In this document: positions 24,726 to 32,824 of the stretch, piece after piece
How positions within the stretch are numbered: the stretch's first letter is position 1
Layout: each line of letters begins with the position of its first letter
Source of the DNA: Streptomyces barkulensis
Lineage (GTDB): Bacteria > Actinomycetota > Actinomycetes > Streptomycetales > Streptomycetaceae
Assembly: GCF_002843305.1 (NCBI RefSeq)
Contig: NZ_PGSG01000088.1
Span: 108,712 to 172,711, forward strand
Direction of reading: 5' to 3'
Length of the DNA stretch: 64,000 nt
Notes under the pieces: generated by a model
The model's database searches: none
Told to the model about the DNA's origin: nothing
What the model saw: only the letters and a program-made list of their open reading frames with translations
Translations under genes and position numbers: made by a program

Positions 24726-25849
24726 TCGCCGCCGGGATCTTCCTCGGCATGGTGTTCACGCTTCCGATGGGGCGCTCCTGGTACGAGGAGAGGAGCGAAC
24801 GGCAGGCCTCCGAGGAACTGCTGAGCGACGCATGCGGCGGAGTGCTTCCCGAACGCGAGGCGCGGGCGATTCTTGGCAGTGGCCCGCTGAGCGGGGAATC
24901 GGATTCCGCACGCGATGAGGAAGGCCTCGGCCGGAAGGACGAACCGCTGGAGACCGGCTGCTTCGTCGCCCGGAAGAGGCCCGAGAAGGCCTATGGCTTC
25001 GAGCAGGCATCGGTCGGAGTGTCGCTTCACGGCACCCGTGTTCCGGGTGGTGGGGAGGACGGGGAGAGGGAACGGCTGGACGACCCCTATCCGGCTCTCT
25101 ATGCGAACGCACCGGCGCCCCTGCCGGACGGCTGGACCGGTTTCTTCTCGATACGTGACGCCGCCCACGAGGACCGCGGGACCGCCGCCGTGTTCCTGGA
25201 CTGCTCCGGAGACCGCCGCGATCTGCTGGTCACCGTCAATGTGTCGGTGGAAGACGCCGACTTCGACGACCCTGCCCACCGGATCCGTACAGGACGCCTG
25301 GCCACGGCCACAGCGCGCAATGCCGCCCAGCAGTGGGGTTGTGAGGCACGATTCGGCGAACGGCTGAGCACGGTGCCGCTGCCCGTGGCCGACGACGAGG
25401 ACGTCCCCCTCGAAGAGGCGGACGGGACGTGTGAAGGCGTCCCGGCGCGGGGCCGAACCTTCGCACGGGCCTGGGAGAGCGACCGGGGCGGTGCCCCGCA
25501 GGAGAAGTGCTCCGTCGGCAACAGCGGCGGCACCCCGCTCTACGCACTGCGGGCCTTCTACGGCCCGTACGCGACGAGTGCCCGCGCGGCCTGGGCGAAG
25601 CGGTACAGCTTCGAGGAGACGATCCCCGGACGCGCCCCCAGCGGGACGTTGCACGACGGCGGCATGTGGGCCACCGCCACCTGCCCGGCCCCGTTCGCCG
25701 GCGAGACCGCTCTCTTCACCATCGACCCCCTGGACAGGAAACGGGAGAAGTCGACGCGGGAGGAGACGGCGTACGAGCGGGCGGCGCTGAAGGCCTTCGC
25801 CGAGGCCTCGGCCGAACACCACGGCTGCTCCGCACCGCGACTCCCCTGA
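24701..25849 (+). CDS. Membrane-anchored protein of unknown function (paralogue set)
   Basis: The 382-residue product starts MAIHRRRVIAAGIFLGMVFT, a signal anchor, so most of it lies outside the membrane. The exterior begins with EELLSDACGGVLPEREARAILGSGPLSGE, a motif shared in form with its neighbours (ACAGLLP at 24118; LCGGYLSFADVSKIGG at 28927). At least seven Cys are present, at spacing suggestive of disulphides (CFVARKR; VFLDCSGDRRDLLV; WGCEARFGE; GTCEGVP; EKCSVGN; TCPAPFAG; HHGCSAPRLP). A duplicated layout, each half ending in an Ala/Arg-rich helix, suggests two repeated domains. Its position just before a large type VII substrate suggests a role at the same locus, possibly protective. 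I do not recognise the family. Confidence 0.7.
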   Translation: MAIHRRRVIAAGIFLGMVFTLPMGRSWYEERSERQASEELLSDACGGVLPEREARAILGSGPLSGESDSARDEEGLGRKDEPLETGCFVARKRPEKAYGFEQASVGVSLHGTRVPGGGEDGERERLDDPYPALYANAPAPLPDGWTGFFSIRDAAHEDRGTAAVFLDCSGDRRDLLVTVNVSVEDADFDDPAHRIRTGRLATATARNAAQQWGCEARFGERLSTVPLPVADDEDVPLEEADGTCEGVPARGRTFARAWESDRGGAPQEKCSVGNSGGTPLYALRAFYGPYATSARAAWAKRYSFEETIPGRAPSGTLHDGGMWATATCPAPFAGETALFTIDPLDRKREKSTREETAYERAALKAFAEASAEHHGCSAPRLP

Positions 25850-25885
25850 CTCCCCCGCCCGGACGATCCATTCCGGGCGGGGGAG
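25850..25885 (+). terminator. Hairpin terminator after the membrane protein gene
   Basis: A perfect 14-bp stem (25850-25863 with 25872-25885) with an eight-base loop lies directly after the stop. It separates the 24118-24701 pair from the type VII genes downstream. Confidence 0.75.
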
Positions 25886-26052
25886 GTCCACTCGCCCTGC
25901 GAGTCACCGCAGTTGACGACCACTGTGCTCCGGTGCGAAACCCACTGTGATCATATGGATCCAATCCGCGCTCCCGTACACGCACGGGGAACGGCACAGC
26001 GGGCGGGACGCGGACTCCGACGGCGGACGAGGACGAGGGAGCGGGGGAGCAC

Positions 26053-26568
26053 GTGTCCATCGAGGACCAGCGGCCCACGAGCACACGGTTGAACGAACTG
26101 GCACACCCGGGAGGCGGGGGAGGCCAGGGGCCCGGCGGTGATCTGGCGCACTCCGAGACGCAGAAGAAGAAGGCCGCCGGCTACATCGAGCAGCATCTGG
26201 GTCCCGACACCAAGAAGGCGAGCATCCTCGCCGAGGAGGACAGCGAGACCGCCGTCGGCGGCTCAAACGCCACCATCTGCACCACGGGGAAGCTGAACGG
26301 CTGGGAGGTGGCCAGGGGGCTGTCCCACCGGCTGAACAAGTGGAAAAGGAACTCCAAACGGCTCCAGGGGCGCCTGGACGCCGAGCTCACCGGACTCCGT
26401 CAGACCAACACCCTCTTCGGGAACAACGAGACCGACACCAAGGCGTCCTTCAACGGAATCTCCCCTCTCCACCGCAGTGCCCTGAGCGACTACGCGCCCG
26501 GCGCCGGTTCCTCGCCGAGCCTGGCCCTGGACCGCCCGGCGGCGAAGAGCCCGATAGCGGACTTCTGA
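26053..26568 (+). CDS. Small helical protein, putative type VII partner of the 780-residue protein
   Basis: The GTG at 26053 is preceded by GGGGGAG. The 171-residue product is hydrophilic, with no signal peptide. It has a Gly-rich N-terminus (HPGGGGGQGPGGD), a Lys-rich helix (QKKKAAGYIEQHLGPDTKKA) and a long helix WEVARGLSHRLNKWKRNSKRLQGRLDAELTGLRQTN, ending near SPIADF. The size and helical content are those of WXG100/ESX-like partners, and the large WXG-like gene starts 20 bases after its stop. I infer it is a secretion partner; the name rests on context, as there is no W-x-G turn. Confidence 0.65.
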   Translation: MSIEDQRPTSTRLNELAHPGGGGGQGPGGDLAHSETQKKKAAGYIEQHLGPDTKKASILAEEDSETAVGGSNATICTTGKLNGWEVARGLSHRLNKWKRNSKRLQGRLDAELTGLRQTNTLFGNNETDTKASFNGISPLHRSALSDYAPGAGSSPSLALDRPAAKSPIADF

Positions 26569-26587
26569 GCGGAAGAGGGGAACCGGC

Positions 26588-28930
26588 ATGACAGTCGACT
26601 ACGAGACGATCATCAACACCGGCCTGTCGAGCCTCTCCGACGCGGCGACCGCATGGGAGGACATGGGCAGGCGGTTCGGCGAGCTGCACGACAACTACCG
26701 CGACCACGTCAAGGCCGCGGTGGAGGCCGACGGCTGGCGGGGCGAGTCGGCCACGACGTTCAAGAGCCAGGCCCAGGTCACGCTGGAGGAGTACGCGGGC
26801 GCGCGCGACGAGGCCAAGGCCGTCGGTGGGCTGCTGAAAGAGGCGTACAGGACGCTCAACTCCCGGCGCAACAAGGTCATCGAACTGCGTGATCAGGCCA
26901 TTGAGGCCTGCATGACCGTCAACCCGTACTCCGGCCGCTGCACCGCGGACCTCGCCAGGATGGACGAGGACAGGGCGGAGATCTACCGCAGCAACCAGCT
27001 CGCCCGCCAGGAGCTGGAGGAATCCTGGACGAACAAGATCCTCGACGCGGTCAAGAACGTCCAGGACGCCGACGAGAACTTCCGCATGGCGCTCATGTCG
27101 GACCCGTCCGACGGCAACAAGGGCCTGCTGGACGGCTTCAACGGGGCGCTCAAGGGTGACGCGGGCGAGGCCAATGCCGCACGCGCCGAGGAGCTTTACG
27201 ACAAGATCAGGCGGGGCGAGAAGCTCTCCGACGCGGAGCGGAAAGAACTCGACCTCCTGATGCGGGAGAACAAGTCCGACCAGGAGTTCAGCCGTACCCT
27301 CATCACCTCCCTGGGCGGCCCCGACGGTGTCATCCGCACGCACAACGAGCTGACCGACCGTGCGTACTTCGAGGAGACCGGCCGGAAGAGGCAATACCTG
27401 AGCATGGACCGGCACCTGGCCGACGTCATCGCCACCGCCACCAAGGTCGAGGGCAAGGGCAGGGAGAGGGAAGAGGACCAGAGGTTCTACGACAAGTGGA
27501 TGAAGAACCTCAGGGAAGCCGGCCTCAAGGAGTACGACGCCGAGATCGTCAGCCAAGCCAACAACGACCAGAGGATGCGGGGCTACCAGTCGATCGTCAC
27601 CCTGATGCAGAACGGCAGCGGCTACAGCGAGCAGTTCCTGCACGACCTCGCCGATGACATCCGCGCCGCCGAGGACTCGAAGCAGACAGGTGAGGACTCG
27701 AAGCGGAAGGGCGACCCCGACATCTGGGACCTCGACCGGGGGTTCGCGGGTACGAGGAAAGAGGACGGCACCTTCGCACGGGACGGGGACAGCTGGTTCG
27801 CCAACGACCCCTACGACGGTGTCCTCGGCATCATGAGCAAGACCCCCGACATCGCCACCGCCTACTTCGACCCTGACACGGCTGCCGGAAAGGACCGCCT
27901 GCACTACCTCCAGAAAGAACGTGACTGGGATCTGGTCAACACCTCCGATTACCGCAAGGTCGAGGTGTCCGGCCCGGACAAGGCCGACGCCGACAGCCAC
28001 GTCGGCTTCGGCGCGGCCCTGGAGGCCGCCATGACCGGCCAGGTCCCCGGTGGAGGCTCCGGAGAAACCGGATCGGACAGTATCGAGGCGCGTACTGAGG
28101 AGGAAAAGGAGAAGGCCGAGCGCGACGCCAGAAGCCGGGTCCGGGTGTTTGAGGAGGTGGTGAAATCCTACGCAAATATTTCTGCTGTCGATAAGACCGC
28201 CATTCCTGAGAATGTCCGGCAGAACATGGCAAACACCATCGCCTACTACCCGAGTGACGTCCACGACATCATTGGCACGAATGCAGATTTTTCTCGGGAC
28301 TCGGCGAAGACCGAGCCAAATGATGTAAGCCTCCACAGAACGAAGATGCTGCAGTTCATTCGCGGAGTGTCTGAAGATGGCGGAGCGTTCAGGACGATTC
28401 ACGACTCCCAGATGGCGATCGTAGCGAACGATATCGTTGGCCTGAACAAGGATGACCTTCAGGGTGGGAGTGGGGAAGCCCGGGAGGTAGCGCGGACCAG
28501 TGGCCAGACAATGGGTTCCCTGGACTACATACGCGCTGATGTTCTCGGCTCTCACCGTGACGATGAAATATCCCGGAATAATTGGGAGAAGGTATACAGG
28601 TATCACTCGACGGGCGCTCTGTTTACTAACATTCCAATAGTGGGTGACTCGATCCAGCGCTTCATCGACATAGGTACGGGAAAGCTGGCCGAGGACCTGA
28701 ACGGGGAGATTGAGGGCAAAACAACAGAAGAGCTCATACGACACTACTCGACCCATGGACTTCCCCGCCTGGAGAAAATGTTCATACTAAGGGCGGAGGG
28801 TGTCGGTCTTTCTGAGTACGACCTGAGTGATGGCGGGTCCGACTTCCATGAATCTGTCCTGACGGAGGTTGAGCGTGACTACTCTTCCGCTATACATGGC
28901 GCACAGGGTGCGACGGGGACGAGGAGATGA
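26588..28930 (+). CDS. Large WXG-like type VII secretion substrate
   Basis: The ATG at 26588 follows GAGGGG. Residues 1-105 of the 780-residue protein are a WXG100-like helical hairpin: FGELHDNYRDHVKAAVEADG, W-R-G-E-S at the turn, then TFKSQAQVTLEEYAGARDEAK. The rest is helical and charged, with regions GGPDGVIRTHNELTDRAYFEET, FANDPYDGVLGIMSKTPDIA and, near the end, FTNIPIVGDSIQRFIDIGTGK. No classical enzyme motif is visible. From about base 28140 (residue ~518) codon use relaxes and GC falls, continuing into the next gene. It resembles Streptomyces proteins annotated as TPR-region or DUF6571-like. It is coupled to the next gene by ATGA overlap. Secretion by the type VII system is inferred from the N-terminus. 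Confidence 0.75.
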   Translation: MTVDYETIINTGLSSLSDAATAWEDMGRRFGELHDNYRDHVKAAVEADGWRGESATTFKSQAQVTLEEYAGARDEAKAVGGLLKEAYRTLNSRRNKVIELRDQAIEACMTVNPYSGRCTADLARMDEDRAEIYRSNQLARQELEESWTNKILDAVKNVQDADENFRMALMSDPSDGNKGLLDGFNGALKGDAGEANAARAEELYDKIRRGEKLSDAERKELDLLMRENKSDQEFSRTLITSLGGPDGVIRTHNELTDRAYFEETGRKRQYLSMDRHLADVIATATKVEGKGREREEDQRFYDKWMKNLREAGLKEYDAEIVSQANNDQRMRGYQSIVTLMQNGSGYSEQFLHDLADDIRAAEDSKQTGEDSKRKGDPDIWDLDRGFAGTRKEDGTFARDGDSWFANDPYDGVLGIMSKTPDIATAYFDPDTAAGKDRLHYLQKERDWDLVNTSDYRKVEVSGPDKADADSHVGFGAALEAAMTGQVPGGGSGETGSDSIEARTEEEKEKAERDARSRVRVFEEVVKSYANISAVDKTAIPENVRQNMANTIAYYPSDVHDIIGTNADFSRDSAKTEPNDVSLHRTKMLQFIRGVSEDGGAFRTIHDSQMAIVANDIVGLNKDDLQGGSGEAREVARTSGQTMGSLDYIRADVLGSHRDDEISRNNWEKVYRYHSTGALFTNIPIVGDSIQRFIDIGTGKLAEDLNGEIEGKTTEELIRHYSTHGLPRLEKMFILRAEGVGLSEYDLSDGGSDFHESVLTEVERDYSSAIHGAQGATGTRR

Positions 28931-30036
28931 TGAATAGCCGGAAGGGCGGGGTGCTCAGGGTGTCGAGGAGGCGAACCTCGATCTTGGCTGCCGTGGCTGC
29001 CCTGGTGTTTTTCGGTGGATTGCTCTATCTGTTCGGCGAGAGGGGGGCGGGAGAGAGGGAAGAGGAATCCCTCTGTGGGGGGTATCTAAGTTTCGCAGAT
29101 GTGTCGAAAATTGGGGGCGGGGAAGAACGGGGTTACGAATCATCCTTGGTGAACGTTCAAGAGGACCTGAGTGGCTACAGGGGGTCTTCATCGGGTGAGG
29201 ATGGGGTGATATCGCGCTGCGGAATCTGGCTGGGGATGCAGAACCTTGCGGAGGTCGAGGTGTTCGCGGCCTGGGAATTCGGCCCTTATCAGGGGCGGAG
29301 GGTGCCGCCGGACTGGTATGTGGAGGAGGCCCCCCTCGGGTCTGGGTTGGCTGGGTGGACGGACGAGGGAAGGGCTGATGTTTGGCTGCCCGAAAAATGC
29401 TCAACTGTCTTCAAGTCCGACGGGGTTCCGATTCAGGTGCAGTTGGAATTGAAGAACCCCAGAGATGGATATCAGCATGACTCGGGCCGCACGCGTCGCC
29501 TCATGGCTGAAGTTCTTACTTCCTATGCCGAGAACCTTGCGAAAGAAAGAGGATGCGATTCCGCGGAATTCGGAGTTGTCGAGGAGGTCCCAGAAGTCTC
29601 TGTGGTCGAAGATCTCCCCGTGGATGGTCATTGCGGCCTTTCGGGATTTGAGGTTCTGCGTGTTGATTCGAGTCGGGAATTCATTCGGCAGCGCACAGTG
29701 GGAGACATCGAGGGGGACTGGAGTTGCGTACTGACTCGAGATGGCGAAGAGGGGGTGTATGCGCTTTCGGCTTTTGCTGTCACCAGCAATAAGCAGATTA
29801 TATCCCGATATAAGAGTTCCAGCGAGGAGCCTTCCGAGTACTTCCATGCCGATCTCCTCTCGTGCGGTTCCGGGGAATACCTTGTGCAGACTGCGCATGC
29901 AGGGGTGGACAGGGAGAACCACAGCGAAAACGACAAGAAGTCTCACGAGTACGCAGAGGCTGACCTTCTGGCCGCTGGAGATCTGCACAGTAGATTTTTC
30001 GAAGCCTTCCAAAAATCCCTGAGATGCTCTTCGTGA
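28927..30036 (+). CDS. Low-GC membrane-anchored protein coupled to the WXG-like gene
   Basis: The ATG at 28927 overlaps the stop of the upstream gene (ATGATGA; an ATG at 28930 is equally usable). The 369-residue product has a basic N-terminus and a transmembrane helix (ILAAVAALVFFGGLLYLFG, residues ~19-38), then an extracellular part with LCGGYLSFADVSKIGGG, Cys-containing strands (SRCGIWLGMQN; KERGCDSAEFGVVEEV; HCGLSGFEVLRVDSS; SLRCSS). The layout mirrors the gene at 24701, but codon use is far less GC-biased, like the 3' end of its partner. The coupling and shared composition suggest the two were acquired together. A dedicated accessory or immunity role is plausible but unproven. Confidence 0.7.
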   Translation: MMNSRKGGVLRVSRRRTSILAAVAALVFFGGLLYLFGERGAGEREEESLCGGYLSFADVSKIGGGEERGYESSLVNVQEDLSGYRGSSSGEDGVISRCGIWLGMQNLAEVEVFAAWEFGPYQGRRVPPDWYVEEAPLGSGLAGWTDEGRADVWLPEKCSTVFKSDGVPIQVQLELKNPRDGYQHDSGRTRRLMAEVLTSYAENLAKERGCDSAEFGVVEEVPEVSVVEDLPVDGHCGLSGFEVLRVDSSREFIRQRTVGDIEGDWSCVLTRDGEEGVYALSAFAVTSNKQIISRYKSSSEEPSEYFHADLLSCGSGEYLVQTAHAGVDRENHSENDKKSHEYAEADLLAAGDLHSRFFEAFQKSLRCSS

Positions 30037-30042
30037 AGAAGG

Positions 30043-30088
30043 GGAGGTCTTCGGTCAGTACCCGGCCGGGTACTGACCGAAGACCTCC
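30043..30088. terminator. Perfect 46-bp bidirectional terminator
   Basis: Bases 30043-30065 are the exact reverse complement of 30066-30088. It sits between the convergent stops at 30036 (+) and 30094 (-) and should end both transcripts. Confidence 0.9.
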
Positions 30089-30093
30089 AGGGT

Positions 30094-31113
30094 TCAGTCG
30101 CGGAGGATGTTTCCGAACTCGTCCATCACCGGGTGGAGCCGCATCGGCGGCTGGGGGTCCCGGTCCGAGGGGCGGGAGGTCTCGGGCCCGTCGGGGCCGA
30201 CGCGGATCAGCCGTTCCACGCGGACGATCCGGAAGCACCGGCCGCGCACCCGCAGTTCGTCGCCGCGCGGGGTGCGGGTCACGTACTCGTCGGCCGCCCG
30301 TGCTTCCTCCTCGGCCTCGTCCGCCGGGACGTCGTAGAGCAGGGGCCGGATCTCCTTCAGATGGTTCACCATCGACCGCCGGGCGTCGTGGGGGGTGGGC
30401 AGGGAGGCGCAGACCGGCTCCCAGGAGTCCTCCTTCTCCTCGGCGAAGGCGAAGGCGGCGGGCAGGAGCACCACGCCGGGGTGGGTGTCCAGGGCGCGCA
30501 GGGAGTCGGCCCGCACTTCCTCCGGGTAGCGCGCGGCCCGGTAGGCCAGCGACAGCAGCTCGACCCGCTGGATGCCCGTCATGAGACCCACGGCGGCGGC
30601 GTGGTCGACGACGAAGCCCTTCGTCCGTGAGACCGACCGGTCGCTCAGTTTCCAGGAGAGCGGCCCCGGGGGCTCGGGGTCGGTGGGGCGGGGCGGTTCC
30701 AGCCCGTCGGGGCCGATGCGGGCGAACTCGTCGCCGCGCACGACGCGGTAGCGGGTGTCGCCCACCGAGACCTCGTCCACCGGCTCGGTCTCCAGCCGGG
30801 CGACGGCGGCCAGCAGCCGGCGGCGCAGCGCCCGGTCCTCGGTGTCGTCCCGGGCCATGAACCACAGGTACGAGTTGAGGCCGTCCCGGGCGAGCTGCGG
30901 GAAGCCGCTGTCCATGTCGCTCAGCAGCCGCCAGCGGGGGCCGTCCTCGGGCCGCTGCTCGGCGAAGCCGAAGACGGGCCCCCGGATCACGACATGCGGG
31001 TAGCGCACGGACGCCTCGACGGTGTCGTGCTCGGTGACCCGGGAGACGGGGTCGTCCTGGGCCCGTACGCGGATGGTCAGGTGGTCGGGTGACTTCTCAC
31101 GGTGGTCCTTCAT
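30094..31113 (-). CDS. DUF5954-family protein
   Basis: The ATG at 31113 starts MKDHREKSPDHLTIRVRAQDDP. The 339-residue product reads as the Streptomyces DUF5954 family: VTEHDTVEASVRYPHVVIRGPVFG, a Trp/Leu-rich central part GLNSYLWFMARDDTEDRALR and two similar modules, RYRVVRGDEFARIGPDGLEPP and RCFRIVRVERLIRVGPDGPETS, indicating an internal duplication. It is cytosolic and acidic, with no signal or membrane segment. The region before it carries a set of short TGTAC repeats that may regulate it. No function is known to me. Confidence 0.8.
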   Translation of the reverse strand: MKDHREKSPDHLTIRVRAQDDPVSRVTEHDTVEASVRYPHVVIRGPVFGFAEQRPEDGPRWRLLSDMDSGFPQLARDGLNSYLWFMARDDTEDRALRRRLLAAVARLETEPVDEVSVGDTRYRVVRGDEFARIGPDGLEPPRPTDPEPPGPLSWKLSDRSVSRTKGFVVDHAAAVGLMTGIQRVELLSLAYRAARYPEEVRADSLRALDTHPGVVLLPAAFAFAEEKEDSWEPVCASLPTPHDARRSMVNHLKEIRPLLYDVPADEAEEEARAADEYVTRTPRGDELRVRGRCFRIVRVERLIRVGPDGPETSRPSDRDPQPPMRLHPVMDEFGNILRD

Positions 31114-31181
31114 GCACCCACTGTGTTGGAGCCGCCCCGCCGCGTCAGCCGGTTCGCGGCGTTTCGGCACGTACAGTTCCC

Positions 31182-31234
31182 GGCTGTACGAGGGCTGTAC
31201 GAGGGCTGTACGGGCTGTACGAGGTTTGTACGGG
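31182..31234. repeat. Degenerate 9-11 bp tandem repeats with TGTACG core
   Basis: GGCTGTACGAG occurs at 31182-31192, 31193-31203 and 31213-31223, with a shortened GGCTGTACG at 31204-31212 and a diverged GTTTGTACGGG at 31224-31234. Further GGTACGG copies follow to about 31258. They fill the space between the SIS gene stop and the DUF5954 gene start. Confidence 0.85.
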
Positions 31235-31307
31235 CGGTACGGGGGGCCGGTACGGGCGGCGGCACGTGGGCGGTACGAGCGGCCCCGGCGGGCCGCCGGC
31301 GGGCGCG

Positions 31308-32267
31308 TCAGCCCAGGACCACGCTGCGCGTGAGGTTGCGCGGCCGGTCCGGGTCCGCGCCGGAGGCCTCCGCCAGGGCGACCGCCAGGCGCTGGGCCCG
31401 GATCAGGTCGGCCATCGGGTCCAGCGCCCGCTCGCCCGTGCCCGGGCAGTCGGAGTCCGCCAGCAGCGCCCCGCCCACCCGCGCGATGTCGGCGGACAGC
31501 CCCTCCGGCAGGGAGCCCAGCAGCCAGACGGCACGGCCCGGGCGGGCGATCGCGATGGGACCGTGGCGGTACTCCATCGCCGGGTACGCTTCCGTCCACG
31601 CGCCGGCCGCCTCGCGCATCTTCAGCGCCGCCTCCAGCGCGAGCCCGTACGTCCAGCCGCGGCCCAGGAACGTCCACTGCTCGGCCTCCAGCGCGGCCGG
31701 GGGCAGCGGCTGGACGACGGCCAGCTCCGCGTCGACCGCCGCCTGCTCGACCGGCTTCACCCCGGCCGGCGGCGCGCCGTGCCGCTCCAGGCCCGCGCGC
31801 AGCAGCGCCAGCGCCGTCGTGGCGAAGCGGGTCTGGACGACCGACTCCTCGTCGGCCCAGTCCAGGACGGCGGTGTGCTCGGCGGTCTCCATCACGGGCG
31901 TGGCCGGGTCGGCGGTCAGGGCGGTGGTCGGCACGCGGCCCCGCAGGTGGGCCAGGAGGCCGAGCACCTCGGACGTGGTGCCGGAGCGGGTGATCGCCAT
32001 CACCCGGTCGTACGCGCGCCCGGCCGGGAACTCCGAGGCCGCGAAGGCGTCCGTCTCGCCCTGCCCGGCGGCCTCGCGCAGCGCCGCGTAGGACTGGGCC
32101 ATGAACCACGAGGTGCCGCAGCCCGTCACCGCCACCCGCTCGCCCGGGCGCGGCAGCGCCCCGGCGGACCCGGACCCCACCGCCTCCACCGCCTTCGCCG
32201 CCCGCCGCCAGCAGCCGGGCTGGGTGGCGATCTCGGCGGCGGTGCGGGACTGCTCTGCGGCGGTCAT
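31308..32267 (-). CDS. SIS-domain sugar isomerase/deaminase (AgaS/GlmS-C-like)
   Basis: The ATG at 32267 has AGGAG upstream. The 319-residue protein has two SIS domains: the first with VAVTGCGTSWFMAQSYAAL and MAITRSGTTSEVLGLL, the second with FLGRGWTYGLALEAALKMREAAGAWTEAY plus MEYRHGPIAI, the conserved GlmS C-terminal signature. It lacks the glutaminase domain, so it should be a sugar-phosphate isomerase/deaminase such as AgaS (galactosamine-6-phosphate deaminase) or a FrlB-like deglycase. Given aldolase, PfkB, NagA and ROK genes 8 kb away, AgaS-type activity is a reasonable guess. It is preceded by GC-rich hexamer repeats. Confidence 0.85.
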   Translation of the reverse strand: MTAAEQSRTAAEIATQPGCWRRAAKAVEAVGSGSAGALPRPGERVAVTGCGTSWFMAQSYAALREAAGQGETDAFAASEFPAGRAYDRVMAITRSGTTSEVLGLLAHLRGRVPTTALTADPATPVMETAEHTAVLDWADEESVVQTRFATTALALLRAGLERHGAPPAGVKPVEQAAVDAELAVVQPLPPAALEAEQWTFLGRGWTYGLALEAALKMREAAGAWTEAYPAMEYRHGPIAIARPGRAVWLLGSLPEGLSADIARVGGALLADSDCPGTGERALDPMADLIRAQRLAVALAEASGADPDRPRNLTRSVVLG

Positions 32268-32284
32268 GCGGGGCTCCTCGTGGC

Positions 32285-32320
32285 GGGGGCGGGGGCGGGG
32301 GCGGGTGCGGGTGCGGAGGC
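32285..32320. repeat. Six G-rich hexamer tandem repeats
   Basis: GGGGGC x3, GGGTGC x2, GGAGGC lie directly upstream of the SIS gene start (its 5' leader, as C-rich on the coding strand). The + strand could form G-quadruplex-like structures. Confidence 0.8.
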
Positions 32321-32519
32321 GGGGTGGGGCGTGGAGCGCTGTGGTGCGGGACGGTGTGCGGTGTGCGGTCGGCGGTGGATCCCGGCGGGCGGGTACACGC
32401 ATGTGGATAGCAGCCCCGGCCCGGGAGAGTGAAGCACCGTTGTCGAAGCGATACGCGATGGGGCGAGGGCCGTCCGGCGGCCGGGATGCGGTGTCCGAGC
32501 GCGGCAGTAGGTTGGAGGG

Positions 32520-32786
32520 GTGAGCACCGGCAGCGAGCAGCCGAGCGGCGGCGACGGCACCGGCGGCCTGTCCGAGGAGGACGAGGCCGTGCTCGCCGTC
32601 GAGCGCCGCGGCTGGCCGAGCCCCGGTGCCAAGGAGCGCGTGATACGCGAGCGCCTGGGCATGTCGCCCACGCGCTACTACCAAGTGCTCAACGCCCTGC
32701 TCGACGACCCGCGCGCCCTGGCCCGCGACCCGGTCACGGTCAACCGGCTGCGCCGCCGGCGCGACGAGCGGCGCGGGCTGCGGTAG
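32520..32786 (+). CDS. DUF3263-domain protein
   Basis: The GTG at 32520 follows GGAGGG. The 88-residue product has an acidic, Ser/Gly-rich N-terminus, then a compact helical domain: VLAVERRGWPSPGAKERVIR, GMSPTRYYQVLNALLDDP and TVNRLRRRRDERR. This is the actinobacterial DUF3263 signature, which looks like a winged or tri-helical DNA-binding fold with a conserved SPTRYYQ-LN recognition helix. A transcription-regulator role is plausible but unproven. It is divergent from the SIS gene and upstream of otsB (gap 38), so it may be co-transcribed with trehalose phosphatase. Confidence 0.88.
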   Translation: MSTGSEQPSGGDGTGGLSEEDEAVLAVERRGWPSPGAKERVIRERLGMSPTRYYQVLNALLDDPRALARDPVTVNRLRRRRDERRGLR

Positions 32787-32824
32787 GGACGGTGAGGGGA
32801 CGGCCGCTGGGTATGGTCCCTGGC

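Noticed and set aside
28927..30012. Minus-strand frames opposite the low-GC membrane protein
   Set aside because: Open only because of local composition; the plus-strand gene has a start coupled to its partner and a signal anchor.
31182..31258. CRISPR-like array
   Set aside because: Units are 9-11 bases without spacers; no cas genes. No CRISPR array in the window.
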